Shown piece after piece: positions 1-12,000 of a DNA stretch of 64,000 bases (positions are counted from its first letter, which is position 1; each line of letters starts with the position of its first letter). Origin of the DNA: Picocystis sp. L7 (lineage: Eukaryota; Chlorophyta; Picocystophyceae; Picocystales; Picocystaceae); assembly GCA_020975725.1 (NCBI GenBank), contig QXJR01000017.1, positions 497,001 through 561,000 of the forward strand, given 5' to 3'. The position numbers were made by a program, and so were the translations under genes. The notes beneath the pieces are model-generated. The model was not told the origin of the DNA. It saw only the letters and a program-made list of their open reading frames with translations, and did not search any database.

Positions 1-3000
1 CCAAGCGCCGGCAATGGTGCCAGCGTCCGGTGGTTTGCTTTCCTCCGGCTGGTGCTTAGCCAGTGGTTGGGGGAGACGCCCCTCAGTTTGCGAGGGCCGC
101 ATCTTGGTTGTGGGGGACCATACGGAAGCAGGGTGTCTGGTGCACCCTGCTGTGCTTGATTGTACCTTGCAGAGTGCAGCCGTTGGCAGTGTTGCACGTT
201 CCGCTTCTCCTTCGCTGGAGACCCGTGTTCCTGCAGGGTTGGACGGGTATTTGGTGCATTCTAGGGTCAGCAAGGGTTGGGCGCTGGCCCGCTGTGCAGA
301 GTTGGAGAAGCATTTGGGTCCACGCGCCTCGGGCAGTGTCTGGACTGATTTTGTCTTGAGTGATCCTAGCGGTCTTCCTTTGGGCACACTTTGTGGTTTG
401 GAGGCAAAGTCCATGAGCCGGTCTGCATCCCCTGGCGAGGCGACCCAGGTGCCCCATGCATCCAAGGATATTCTGTACGAACTTTCTTGGCGGGTATCTT
501 CTCAGGCTTCAGCCTCTCCCAGTATTTGCCCGGACTTCCCCCCACGTATGGGGGCATCATTGTCCGCGTCTGCTTCTTCATCTTCTTTGGGATTGTTGGG
601 TTTGCTGCGTATGCATCCGGGTCATGTTGGACTGACTACGTTTTCGGGCATGGGCGCCTTGGATTCTTCAGGCATCTGTGGGGCTCCCACCTGTTTCTCT
701 GCCGGTGTGTTGGGATCCTCCATTTGGGGCATGTCGCGTGGTGCGAGCCAGGAGATGTCCCTGTCTGTGGATGGCTTGGGTTTAGACTGCCTTTCCAGCT
801 TTGCTGGTCCGTCGACCAGTCTTGCACGTGGTTCCAGCCTGTACGGTACCCTGGCACGTTCTGGCTCTCTGTACGAGGCTGGTCTTTTGCCTAGCACGGC
901 CCACAGTTTCCCGGACGAGTTCCGCTTGTTCCCGGTTCCTCGTGGTTCTTTGGGCAGCCTTCGTCCTCTCCCGCTGGAGGCTTCCCCGTTGGGTTCTTTG
1001 CGCGTGCGCGTGATGGCTGTCGGTTTGAACTTCCGTGACGTGTTGAACGTTTTGGGCATGTATCCTGGGGATCCGGGTCCTCCCGGTGGGGACTGTTCCT
1101 GCGTCCGTTCCTCTGGCGGCGGTTTCCACTCGGTGGGCGAGTCCGTGTTTGGTCTCTCTTCGGGTTGCCTTGGCACGCACAGCGTGGCTTGGCGCGAGAG
1201 CCTTGCTCCCATGCCCTTGGGTATGACGTTTGAGGAGGCGGCCACCATGCCCACTGTGTTTGTGACGGTGGACATGTCTCTTCGTCGCTCTTGTGGCATG
1301 TTGCCTTTGGACGGCGTGTTGGTCCATGCCGCTTCTGGTGGCGTGGGTCTTGCTGCCCTTCAGTTGGTCCCCTCGTTTGGTGCCCGTGCGTTTTCTACGG
1401 CGGGTCAGCCCACGAAGCGCGCTTTGCTTCGTGGTTTGGGTTCCGTTGGCGTTTGCAGTTCTCGCGACACTCGTTTTGTGGATTCCTTCAGCCAATTGGG
1501 TGGCGTTGGTTTGGTTTTGAACTCCCTTACGTCTACGGGCCTGGTGGGTGCTTCTCTGTCTTGCCTTGTCCCTTGCGGTCGTTTTGTGGAGATTGGCAAG
1601 CGCGACGTGTGGAGCGTGGCGGCTTGTTCGATGGAGCGTGTTGACGTGAGCTACGGTTTGGTTGCGGTTGACTTTCTTCCCCCTCGCGTGGTAGGGGACG
1701 CTCTTTGCAGCTTGTCTCGCGCTTGCTGCCTTGGTTTGGTCCAGGCCTTGACCCACATCGTCCATGGCATGGGTTCGACCAGCTCTGCCTTGCGTCAGAT
1801 GTCCCAGGCGAAGCACGTGGGCAAGGTGGTGGTTCGTTCTCCTTGCAGTTCGGTGTTGGTTCCTTGGGGTCGCACGTCCTTGACGGGCGGCACGGGCGCC
1901 TTGGGTTCTTTGGTCGCGTGTTGGTTGGTGGAGCAGGGTCAGGTTCGCGTTCAGCTTCTGGGTCGCACGGGTCGCGTCTCTTCTTCGACCTCCCTGTCTG
2001 TTCTGGGCTGGGGGGGTGCGGTGGAGTCCCTTCGCGCGGACGCTTCCAGCTCGGAGGAGTGTTTGCGTTCCCTTTGGGGTGGTTTGCTTGGTTCGACTCC
2101 CCTCTGGGGTTTGATGCACGCCGGCGGTGTGTTGATGGACTGCACGGTGTCGAACCAGACGGTTTCTACGGTCCGCGGCGTGTTTGGTCCCAAGGTGTCT
2201 TCCATGCAGTGGTTGGAGTCCTTTGGCGTTGGTTTTCCCTTGGGCAGTTCCGTTTTGTTCTCTTCTGTGGCTTCCCTTTTGGGTTCCCCGGGTCAGACGA
2301 ACTACAGCGCGGCCAACGCCGCATTGGACGCTTGGGCCCACGCCCAGCGTTTGCGCGGTGGGGTGGCGGTGAGCGTTCAGTGGGGTGCATGGGCCGGGGG
2401 CGGCATGGCCACCCAGGATTCCAGCACGGCGCTTCGCGTGGAGCGCACGGGCATGGGGGTTTTGTCTGCGGACGATGGCCTTGGTGCGCTTCGGGGTGTG
2501 TTGTTGGAGGCGGGTTCCCGCGCTTGTTCTTCTTTGGGTTGGGGCGGTCAGTTTGCTGCGGTCCCTTTTGTTTGGGATGCTTTCTTCCGTAACGTGCAGC
2601 GTTCCTCTTCCTCCATTCCGGGCATGTTTTTGGAGTTTGCGGACCAGCTTCCTTCTAGCATCTTCTTGGGCGAGGAGTCTTCCTCTCTGGGAGTTTCTGG
2701 TGCGTCTCACGCGGGTGGTAGGCTTTCCGGTCTGAGTGCAGCAGATCGCCGCGCGCAGCTTGCAAGCCAGGTTCAAGATACCGTGCGCCAGGTGATGGGC
2801 ACGGAGGTGGATGCGGATGAGCCTTTGATGGCGGCGGGTTTGGACTCTTTGGGCGCAGTGGAGGTTCGCAATGGCATTGAGCGATCAGTGGGTTTGGAGC
2901 TTCCCGGGACGCTTGTGTTTGACTACCCGTCGATTTCTGCCATCTCCGTGTACTTGGAGGAATGTTTGGGCGTTGGCGAGGATGAAGTTGGCTTGTCCTC

Positions 3001-6000
3001 CCCCGCTTCCGTTGTCCCCGGTGAGATGCAGGATTCAACGTTGGAATCCTCGGTATTTGTGGGCAGCATTTGCAGTCGTTTCCCCGGCGGCGATGTTGGG
3101 GGTGCGGTGGACGCGCGCCCCCTTGATGGGATCGGCGTGGTGTTATACGAGCGTTGGGACGTGGATTCTGTTTCTACAGAGGCCCCCGCTCGTTTTGCAG
3201 GCAACCTGAGGTGCGCGGACTTGTTTGACGGTGCCTTGTACGGTGTGTCTTCCACGGAGGCCTCTCTGATGGACGCCCAGCAGCGCTTGCTTTTGGAGTC
3301 GGCGCTTTGCAGCTTGACCTCCTGCCCTGGGCGTGTCTCTTTGTCCAGCACGGGTGCCTTTGTGGGCATCTCTGGCACGGACTACGGCAAGCTGGTGTCT
3401 CTTTCCAGGCACACGATTGGTCCTTACACGGCCACGGGGGGCACCTTGAGCGTTGCATCTGGCCGTCTCTCTTACACGTACGGCTGGAAGGGCGCTGCTT
3501 TGAGCGTGGACACGGCCTGTTCCTCCTCTTTGGTTGCCACCCACGTGTCGTTTTCTAGCATCCGTCTCGGTGCTTGCCAGGACGCCCTTGTTGCCGGTGT
3601 GAACTTGACCTTAGCCCCGGACACCACGTCCATGTTCCAGAGTGCGGGCATGTTGGCCCCGGACGGTCGCTGCAAGACTGTGGATGCAGCAGCGAGTGGC
3701 TACGTCCGTGGCGAGGCTTGCGTGTCTCTGTTGGTTTGGTCTGGTTCTTCCTCCTTGGGTGGTGCGGGTGGGTTTGCTGTGTTGCGTGCCACTTCTGTGA
3801 ACCAGGACGGTCGCAGCAGCTCTCTGACGGCCCCCAATGGCCCTTCTCAACAGGAGGCCGTGCGCAGTGCCCTTCGCCTGGCCGGTGTGCCCCCGCACGA
3901 GCTGGACATGGTTCAGATGCACGGCACGGGTACTTCCTTGGGCGATCCCATTGAGGTGGGTGCTTTGAGTGCGGTGGTTTTGGGTGCCTCCTGTACGTCT
4001 CCTCGTTGTCCCTTGGTGTTGACGGCCGGCAAGTCGGGGACTGGGCACACGGAGCCCGCGGCCGGTTTGCTTGGCGTTTCCAAGGCCTTCTTGGGTCTTT
4101 CCCAGGCCGAGTGTCTCCCTATCCTCCACTTGCGCACGGTGAATCCTCACGTGTCTTCTGCCCTTTCCATGGCGGAGAAGCACGGGGGTGGTTTGGGGAC
4201 GTCTTGTCTGATGCCTCGCGAGGGCAGCAGCCTTCCTCTGGGTCCTTCTTCCCAGCCATTGGCCAGCGGGGTGAGCGCTTTTGCCTTTCAGGGCACGAAC
4301 GCCCACGCTCTGCTTGGTCTTGGCAGCACGGTCGCTTGCTCTGGCAGCGGGTCTCCGGCTGGCGGGGTTCGAGCCTGGCACCGCGAGCGTCACTGGGTCT
4401 GGCCTCGTCCCCACGCCTTGGTGCATCGTGCACCCCTGTCCAGTGGCAGCACGCAGACCCTAGAGGTACGCCTGGACAAATCCTTGGCTTCCTCTCTGTG
4501 GGACCACCGCGTGCAAGGCCAGGCCATCTTTCCCGGTGCAGGGTACTTGGAACTTGTTTCTTCCGGAGCCTTGCTCCTGCTGTCGGGTCTTGGGCAGAGC
4601 CAGTTTGCGTTTGTAGGCGGCAGCATTCCTGCTCCTTTGGTACTGCCTTCTTGGTCAAGGGACGAGTTGGGCAGCAGGGCGTCTGCTTTGGTGTCCATTG
4701 AATCGCCGTCGGGTGTTTGTCGCATTCACTCAGCAGGGCGGTCTGCTTCCTCCATTCCCCACATGCAGGGTTCTTTTTGTGCGGTATCCCAAGCGCCGGC
4801 AATGGTGCCAGCGTCCGGTGGTTTGCTTTCCTCCGGCTGGTGCTTAGCCAGTGGTTGGGGGAGACGCCCCTCAGTTTGCGAGGGCCGCATCTTGGTTGTG
4901 GGGGACCATACGGAAGCAGGGTGTCTGGTGCACCCTGCTGTGCTTGATTGTACCTTGCAGAGTGCAGCCGTTGGCAGTGTTGCACGTTCCGCTTCTCCTT
5001 CGCTGGAGACCCGTGTTCCTGCAGGGTTGGACGGGTATTTGGTGCATTCTAGGGTCAGCAAGGGTTGGGCGCTGGCCCGCTGTGCAGAGTTGGAGAAGCA
5101 TTTGGGTCCACGCGCCTCGGGCAGTGTCTGGACTGATTTTGTCTTGAGTGATCCTAGCGGTCTTCCTTTGGGCACACTTTGTGGTTTGGAGGCAAAGTCC
5201 ATGAGCCGGTCTGCATCCCCTGGCGAGGCGACCCAGGTGCCCCATGCATCCAAGGATATTCTGTACGAACTTTCTTGGCGGGTATCTTCTCAGGCTTCAG
5301 CCTCTCCCAGTATTTGCCCGGACTTCCCCCCACGTATGGGGGCATCATTGTCCGCGTCTGCTTCTTCATCTTCTTTGGGATTGTTGGGTTTGCTGCGTAT
5401 GCATCCGGGTCATGTTGGACTGACTACGTTTTCGGGCATGGGCGCCTTGGATTCTTCAGGCATCTGTGGGGCTCCCACCTGTTTCTCTGCCGGTGTGTTG
5501 GGATCCTCCATTTGGGGCATGTCGCGTGGTGCGAGCCAGGAGATGTCCCTGTCTGTGGATGGCTTGGGTTTAGACTGCCTTTCCAGCTTTGCTGGTCCGT
5601 CGACCAGTCTTGCACGTGGTTCCAGCCTGTACGGTACCCTGGCACGTTCTGGCTCTCTGTACGAGGCTGGTCTTTTGCCTAGCACGGCCCACAGTTTCCC
5701 GGACGAGTTCCGCTTGTTCCCGGTTCCTCGTGGTTCTTTGGGCAGCCTTCGTCCTCTCCCGCTGGAGGCTTCCCCGTTGGGTTCTTTGCGCGTGCGCGTG
5801 ATGGCTGTCGGTTTGAACTTCCGTGACGTGTTGAACGTTTTGGGCATGTATCCTGGGGATCCGGGTCCTCCCGGTGGGGACTGTTCCTGCGTCCGTTCCT
5901 CTGGCGGCGGTTTCCACTCGGTGGGCGAGTCCGTGTTTGGTCTCTCTTCGGGTTGCCTTGGCACGCACAGCGTGGCTTGGCGCGAGAGCCTTGCTCCCAT

Positions 6001-9000
6001 GCCCTTGGGTATGACGTTTGAGGAGGCGGCCACCATGCCCACTGTGTTTGTGACGGTGGACATGTCTCTTCGTCGCTCTTGTGGCATGTTGCCTTTGGAC
6101 GGCGTGTTGGTCCATGCCGCTTCTGGTGGCGTGGGTCTTGCTGCCCTTCAGTTGGTCCCCTCGTTTGGTGCCCGTGCGTTTTCTACGGCGGGTCAGCCCA
6201 CGAAGCGCGCTTTGCTTCGTGGTTTGGGTTCCGTTGGCGTTTGCAGTTCTCGCGACACTCGTTTTGTGGATTCCTTCAGCCAATTGGGTGGCGTTGGTTT
6301 GGTTTTGAACTCCCTTACGTCTACGGGCCTGGTGGGTGCTTCTCTGTCTTGCCTTGTCCCTTGCGGTCGTTTTGTGGAGATTGGCAAGCGCGACGTGTGG
6401 AGCGTGGCGGCTTGTTCGATGGAGCGTGTTGACGTGAGCTACGGTTTGGTTGCGGTTGACTTTCTTCCCCCTCGCGTGGTAGGGGACGCTCTTTGCAGCT
6501 TGTCTCGCGCTTGCTGCCTTGGTTTGGTCCAGGCCTTGACCCACATCGTCCATGGCATGGGTTCGACCAGCTCTGCCTTGCGTCAGATGTCCCAGGCGAA
6601 GCACGTGGGCAAGGTGGTGGTTCGTTCTCCTTGCAGTTCGGTGTTGGTTCCTTGGGGTCGCACGTCCTTGACGGGCGGCACGGGCGCCTTGGGTTCTTTG
6701 GTCGCGTGTTGGTTGGTGGAGCAGGGTCAGGTTCGCGTTCAGCTTCTGGGTCGCACGGGTCGCGTCTCTTCTTCGACCTCCCTGTCTGTTCTGGGCTGGG
6801 GGGGTGCGGTGGAGTCCCTTCGCGCGGACGCTTCCAGCTCGGAGGAGTGTTTGCGTTCCCTTTGGGGTGGTTTGCTTGGTTCGACTCCCCTCTGGGGTTT
6901 GATGCACGCCGGCGGTGTGTTGATGGACTGCACGGTGTCGAACCAGACGGTTTCTACGGTCCGCGGCGTGTTTGGTCCCAAGGTGTCTTCCATGCAGTGG
7001 TTGGAGTCCTTTGGCGTTGGTTTTCCCTTGGGCAGTTCCGTTTTGTTCTCTTCTGTGGCTTCCCTTTTGGGTTCCCCGGGTCAGACGAACTACAGCGCGG
7101 CCAACGCCGCATTGGACGCTTGGGCCCACGCCCAGCGTTTGCGCGGTGGGGTGGCGGTGAGCGTTCAGTGGGGTGCATGGGCCGGGGGCGGCATGGCCAC
7201 CCAGGATTCCAGCACGGCGCTTCGCGTGGAGCGCACGGGCATGGGGGTTTTGTCTGCGGACGATGGCCTTGGTGCGCTTCGGGGTGTGTTGTTGGAGGCG
7301 GGTTCCCGCGCTTGTTCTTCTTTGGGTTGGGGCGGTCAGTTTGCTGCGGTCCCTTTTGTTTGGGATGCTTTCTTCCGTAACGTGCAGCGTTCCTCTTCCT
7401 CCATTCCGGGCATGTTTTTGGAGTTTGCGGACCAGCTTCCTTCTAGCATCTTCTTGGGCGAGGAGTCTTCCTCTCTGGGAGTTTCTGGTGCGTCTCACGC
7501 GGGTGGTAGGCTTTCCGGTCTGAGTGCAGCAGATCGCCGCGCGCAGCTTGCAAGCCAGGTTCAAGATACCGTGCGCCAGGTGATGGGCACGGAGGTGGAT
7601 GCGGATGAGCCTTTGATGGCGGCGGGTTTGGACTCTTTGGGCGCAGTGGAGGTTCGCAATGGCATTGAGCGATCAGTGGGTTTGGAGCTTCCCGGGACGC
7701 TTGTGTTTGACTACCCGTCGATTTCTGCCATCTCCGTGTACTTGGAGGAATGTTTGGGCGTTGGCGAGGATGAAGTTGGCTTGTCCTCCCCCGCTTCCGT
7801 TGTCCCCGGTGAGATGCAGGATTCAACGTTGGAATCCTCGGTATTTGTGGGCAGCATTTGCAGTCGTTTCCCCGGCGGCGATGTTGGGGGTGCGGTGGAC
7901 GCGCGCCCCCTTGATGGGATCGGCGTGGTGTTATACGAGCGTTGGGACGTGGATTCTGTTTCTACAGAGGCCCCCGCTCGTTTTGCAGGCAACCTGAGGT
8001 GCGCGGACTTGTTTGACGGTGCCTTGTACGGTGTGTCTTCCACGGAGGCCTCTCTGATGGACGCCCAGCAGCGCTTGCTTTTGGAGTCGGCGCTTTGCAG
8101 CTTGACCTCCTGCCCTGGGCGTGTCTCTTTGTCCAGCACGGGTGCCTTTGTGGGCATCTCTGGCACGGACTACGGCAAGCTGGTGTCTCTTTCCAGGCAC
8201 ACGATTGGTCCTTACACGGCCACGGGGGGCACCTTGAGCGTTGCATCTGGCCGTCTCTCTTACACGTACGGCTGGAAGGGCGCTGCTTTGAGCGTGGACA
8301 CGGCCTGTTCCTCCTCTTTGGTTGCCACCCACGTGTCGTTTTCTAGCATCCGTCTCGGTGCTTGCCAGGACGCCCTTGTTGCCGGTGTGAACTTGACCTT
8401 AGCCCCGGACACCACGTCCATGTTCCAGAGTGCGGGCATGTTGGCCCCGGACGGTCGCTGCAAGACTGTGGATGCAGCAGCGAGTGGCTACGTCCGTGGC
8501 GAGGCTTGCGTGTCTCTGTTGGTTTGGTCTGGTTCTTCCTCCTTGGGTGGTGCGGGTGGGTTTGCTGTGTTGCGTGCCACTTCTGTGAACCAGGACGGTC
8601 GCAGCAGCTCTCTGACGGCCCCCAATGGCCCTTCTCAACAGGAGGCCGTGCGCAGTGCCCTTCGCCTGGCCGGTGTGCCCCCGCACGAGCTGGACATGGT
8701 TCAGATGCACGGCACGGGTACTTCCTTGGGCGATCCCATTGAGGTGGGTGCTTTGAGTGCGGTGGTTTTGGGTGCCTCCTGTACGTCTCCTCGTTGTCCC
8801 TTGGTGTTGACGGCCGGCAAGTCGGGGACTGGGCACACGGAGCCCGCGGCCGGTTTGCTTGGCGTTTCCAAGGCCTTCTTGGGTCTTTCCCAGGCCGAGT
8901 GTCTCCCTATCCTCCACTTGCGCACGGTGAATCCTCACGTGTCTTCTGCCCTTTCCATGGCGGAGAAGCACGGGGGTGGTTTGGGGACGTCTTGTCTGAT

Positions 9001-12000
9001 GCCTCGCGAGGGCAGCAGCCTTCCTCTGGGTCCTTCTTCCCAGCCATTGGCCAGCGGGGTGAGCGCTTTTGCCTTTCAGGGCACGAACGCCCACGCTCTG
9101 CTTGGTCTTGGCAGCACGGTCGCTTGCTCTGGCAGCGGGTCTCCGGCTGGCGGGGTTCGAGCCTGGCACCGCGAGCGTCACTGGGTCTGGCCTCGTCCCC
9201 ACGCCTTGGTGCATCGTGCACCCCTGTCCAGTGGCAGCACGCAGACCCTAGAGGTACGCCTGGACAAATCCTTGGCTTCCTCTCTGTGGGACCACCGCGT
9301 GCAAGGCCAGGCCATCTTTCCCGGTGCAGGGTACTTGGAACTTGTTTCTTCCGGAGCCTTGCTCCTGCTGTCGGGTCTTGGGCAGAGCCAGTTTGCGTTT
9401 GTAGGCGGCAGCATTCCTGCTCCTTTGGTACTGCCTTCTTGGTCAAGGGACGAGTTGGGCAGCAGGGCGTCTGCTTTGGTGTCCATTGAATCGCCGTCGG
9501 GTGTTTGTCGCATTCACTCAGCAGGGCGGTCTGCTTCCTCCATTCCCCACATGCAGGGTTCTTTTTGTGCGGTATCCCAAGCGCCGGCAATGGTGCCAGC
9601 GTCCGGTGGTTTGCTTTCCTCCGGCTGGTGCTTGGCCAGTGGTTGGGGGAGACGCCCCTCAGTTTGCGAGGGCCGCATCTTGGTTGTGGGGGACCATACG
9701 GAAGCAGGGTGTCTGGTGCACCCTGCTGTGCTTGATTGTACCTTGCAGAGTGCAGCCGTTGGCAGTGTTGCACGTTCCGCGTCTCCTTCGCTGGAGACCC
9801 GTGTTCCTGCAGGGTTGGACGGGTATTTGGTGCATTCTAGGGTCAGCAAGGGTTGGGCGCTGGCCCGCTGTGCAGAGTTGGAGAAGCATTTGGGTCCACG
9901 CGCCTCGGGCAGTGTCTGGACTGATTTTGTCTTGAGTGATCCTAGCGGTCTTCCTTTGGGCACACTTTGTGGTTTGGAGGCAAAGTCCATGAGCCGGTCT
10001 GCATCCCCTGGCGAGGCGACCCAGGTGCCCCATGCATCCAAGGATATTCTGTACGAACTTTCTTGGCGGGTATCTTCTCAGGCTTCAGCCTCTCCCAGTA
10101 TTTGCCCGGACTTCCCCCCACGTATGGGGGCATCATTGTCCGCGTCTGCTTCTTCATCTTCTTTGGGATTGTTGGGTTTGCTGCGTATGCATCCGGGTCA
10201 TGTTGGACTGACTACGTTTTCGGGCATGGGCGCCTTGGATTCTTCAGGCATCTGTGGGGCTCCCACCTGTTTCTCTGCCGGTGTGTTGGGATCCTCCATT
10301 TGGGGCATGTCGCGTGGTGCGAGCCAGGAGATGTCCCTGTCTGTGGATGGCTTGGGTTTAGACTGCCTTTCCAGCTTTGCTGGTCCGTCGACCAGTCTTG
10401 CACGTGGTTCCAGCCTGTACGGTACCCTGGCACGTTCTGGCTCTCTGTACGAGGCTGGTCTTTTGCCTAGCACGGCCCACAGTTTCCCGGACGAGTTCCG
10501 CTTGTTCCCGGTTCCTCGTGGTTCTTTGGGCAGCCTTCGTCCTCTCCCGCTGGAGGCTTCCCCGTTGGGTTCTTTGCGCGTGCGCGTGATGGCTGTCGGT
10601 TTGAACTTCCGTGACGTGTTGAACGTTTTGGGCATGTATCCTGGGGATCCGGGTCCTCCCGGTGGGGACTGTTCCTGCGTCCGTTCCTCTGGCGGCGGTT
10701 TCCACTCGGTGGGCGAGTCCGTGTTTGGTCTCTCTTCGGGTTGCCTTGGCACGCACAGCGTGGCTTGGCGCGAGAGCCTTGCTCCCATGCCCTTGGGTAT
10801 GACGTTTGAGGAGGCGGCCACCATGCCCACTGTGTTTGTGACGGTGGACATGTCTCTTCGTCGCTCTTGTGGCATGTTGCCTTTGGACGGCGTGTTGGTC
10901 CATGCCGCTTCTGGTGGCGTGGGTCTTGCTGCCCTTCAGTTGGTCCCCTCGTTTGGTGCCCGTGCGTTTTCTACGGCGGGTCAGCCCACGAAGCGCGCTT
11001 TGCTTCGTGGTTTGGGTTCCGTTGGCGTTTGCAGTTCTCGCGACACTCGTTTTGTGGATTCCTTCAGCCAATTGGGTGGCGTTGGTTTGGTTTTGAACTC
11101 CCTTACGTCTACGGGCCTGGTGGGTGCTTCTCTGTCTTGCCTTGTCCCTTGCGGTCGTTTTGTGGAGATTGGCAAGCGCGACGTGTGGAGCGTGGCGGCT
11201 TGTTCGATGGAGCGTGTTGACGTGAGCTACGGTTTGGTTGCGGTTGACTTTCTTCCCCCTCGCGTGGTAGGGGACGCTCTTTGCAGCTTGTCTCGCGCTT
11301 GCTGCCTTGGTTTGGTCCAGGCCTTGACCCACATCGTCCATGGCATGGGTTCGACCAGCTCTGCCTTGCGTCAGATGTCCCAGGCGAAGCACGTGGGCAA
11401 GGTGGTGGTTCGTTCTCCTTGCAGTTCGGTGTTGGTTCCTTGGGGTCGCACGTCCTTGACGGGCGGCACGGGCGCCTTGGGTTCTTTGGTCGCGTGTTGG
11501 TTGGTGGAGCAGGGTCAGGTTCGCGTTCAGCTTCTGGGTCGCACGGGTCGCGTCTCTTCTTCGACCTCCCTGTCTGTTCTGGGCTGGGGGGGTGCGGTGG
11601 AGTCCCTTCGCGCGGACGCTTCCAGCTCGGAGGAGTGTTTGCGTTCCCTTTGGGGTGGTTTGCTTGGTTCGACTCCCCTCTGGGGTTTGATGCACGCCGG
11701 CGGTGTGTTGATGGACTGCACGGTGTCGAACCAGACGGTTTCTACGGTCCGCGGCGTGTTTGGTCCCAAGGTGTCTTCCATGCAGTGGTTGGAGTCCTTT
11801 GGCGTTGGTTTTCCCTTGGGCAGTTCCGTTTTGTTCTCTTCTGTGGCTTCCCTTTTGGGTTCCCCGGGTCAGACGAACTACAGCGCGGCCAACGCCGCAT
11901 TGGACGCTTGGGCCCACGCCCAGCGTTTGCGCGGTGGGGTGGCGGTGAGCGTTCAGTGGGGTGCATGGGCCGGGGGCGGCATGGCCACCCAGGATTCCAG

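Noticed and set aside
782-2776. Long open frames on the opposite strand of PKS modules (about 660-910 codons, recurring once per module)
   Set aside because: They recur with the repeat, encode low-complexity Arg/Thr/His-rich or Pro/Lys-rich strings with no domain, and lie exactly antisense to well-conserved PKS domains. They are by-products of the biased codon use of the repeats.
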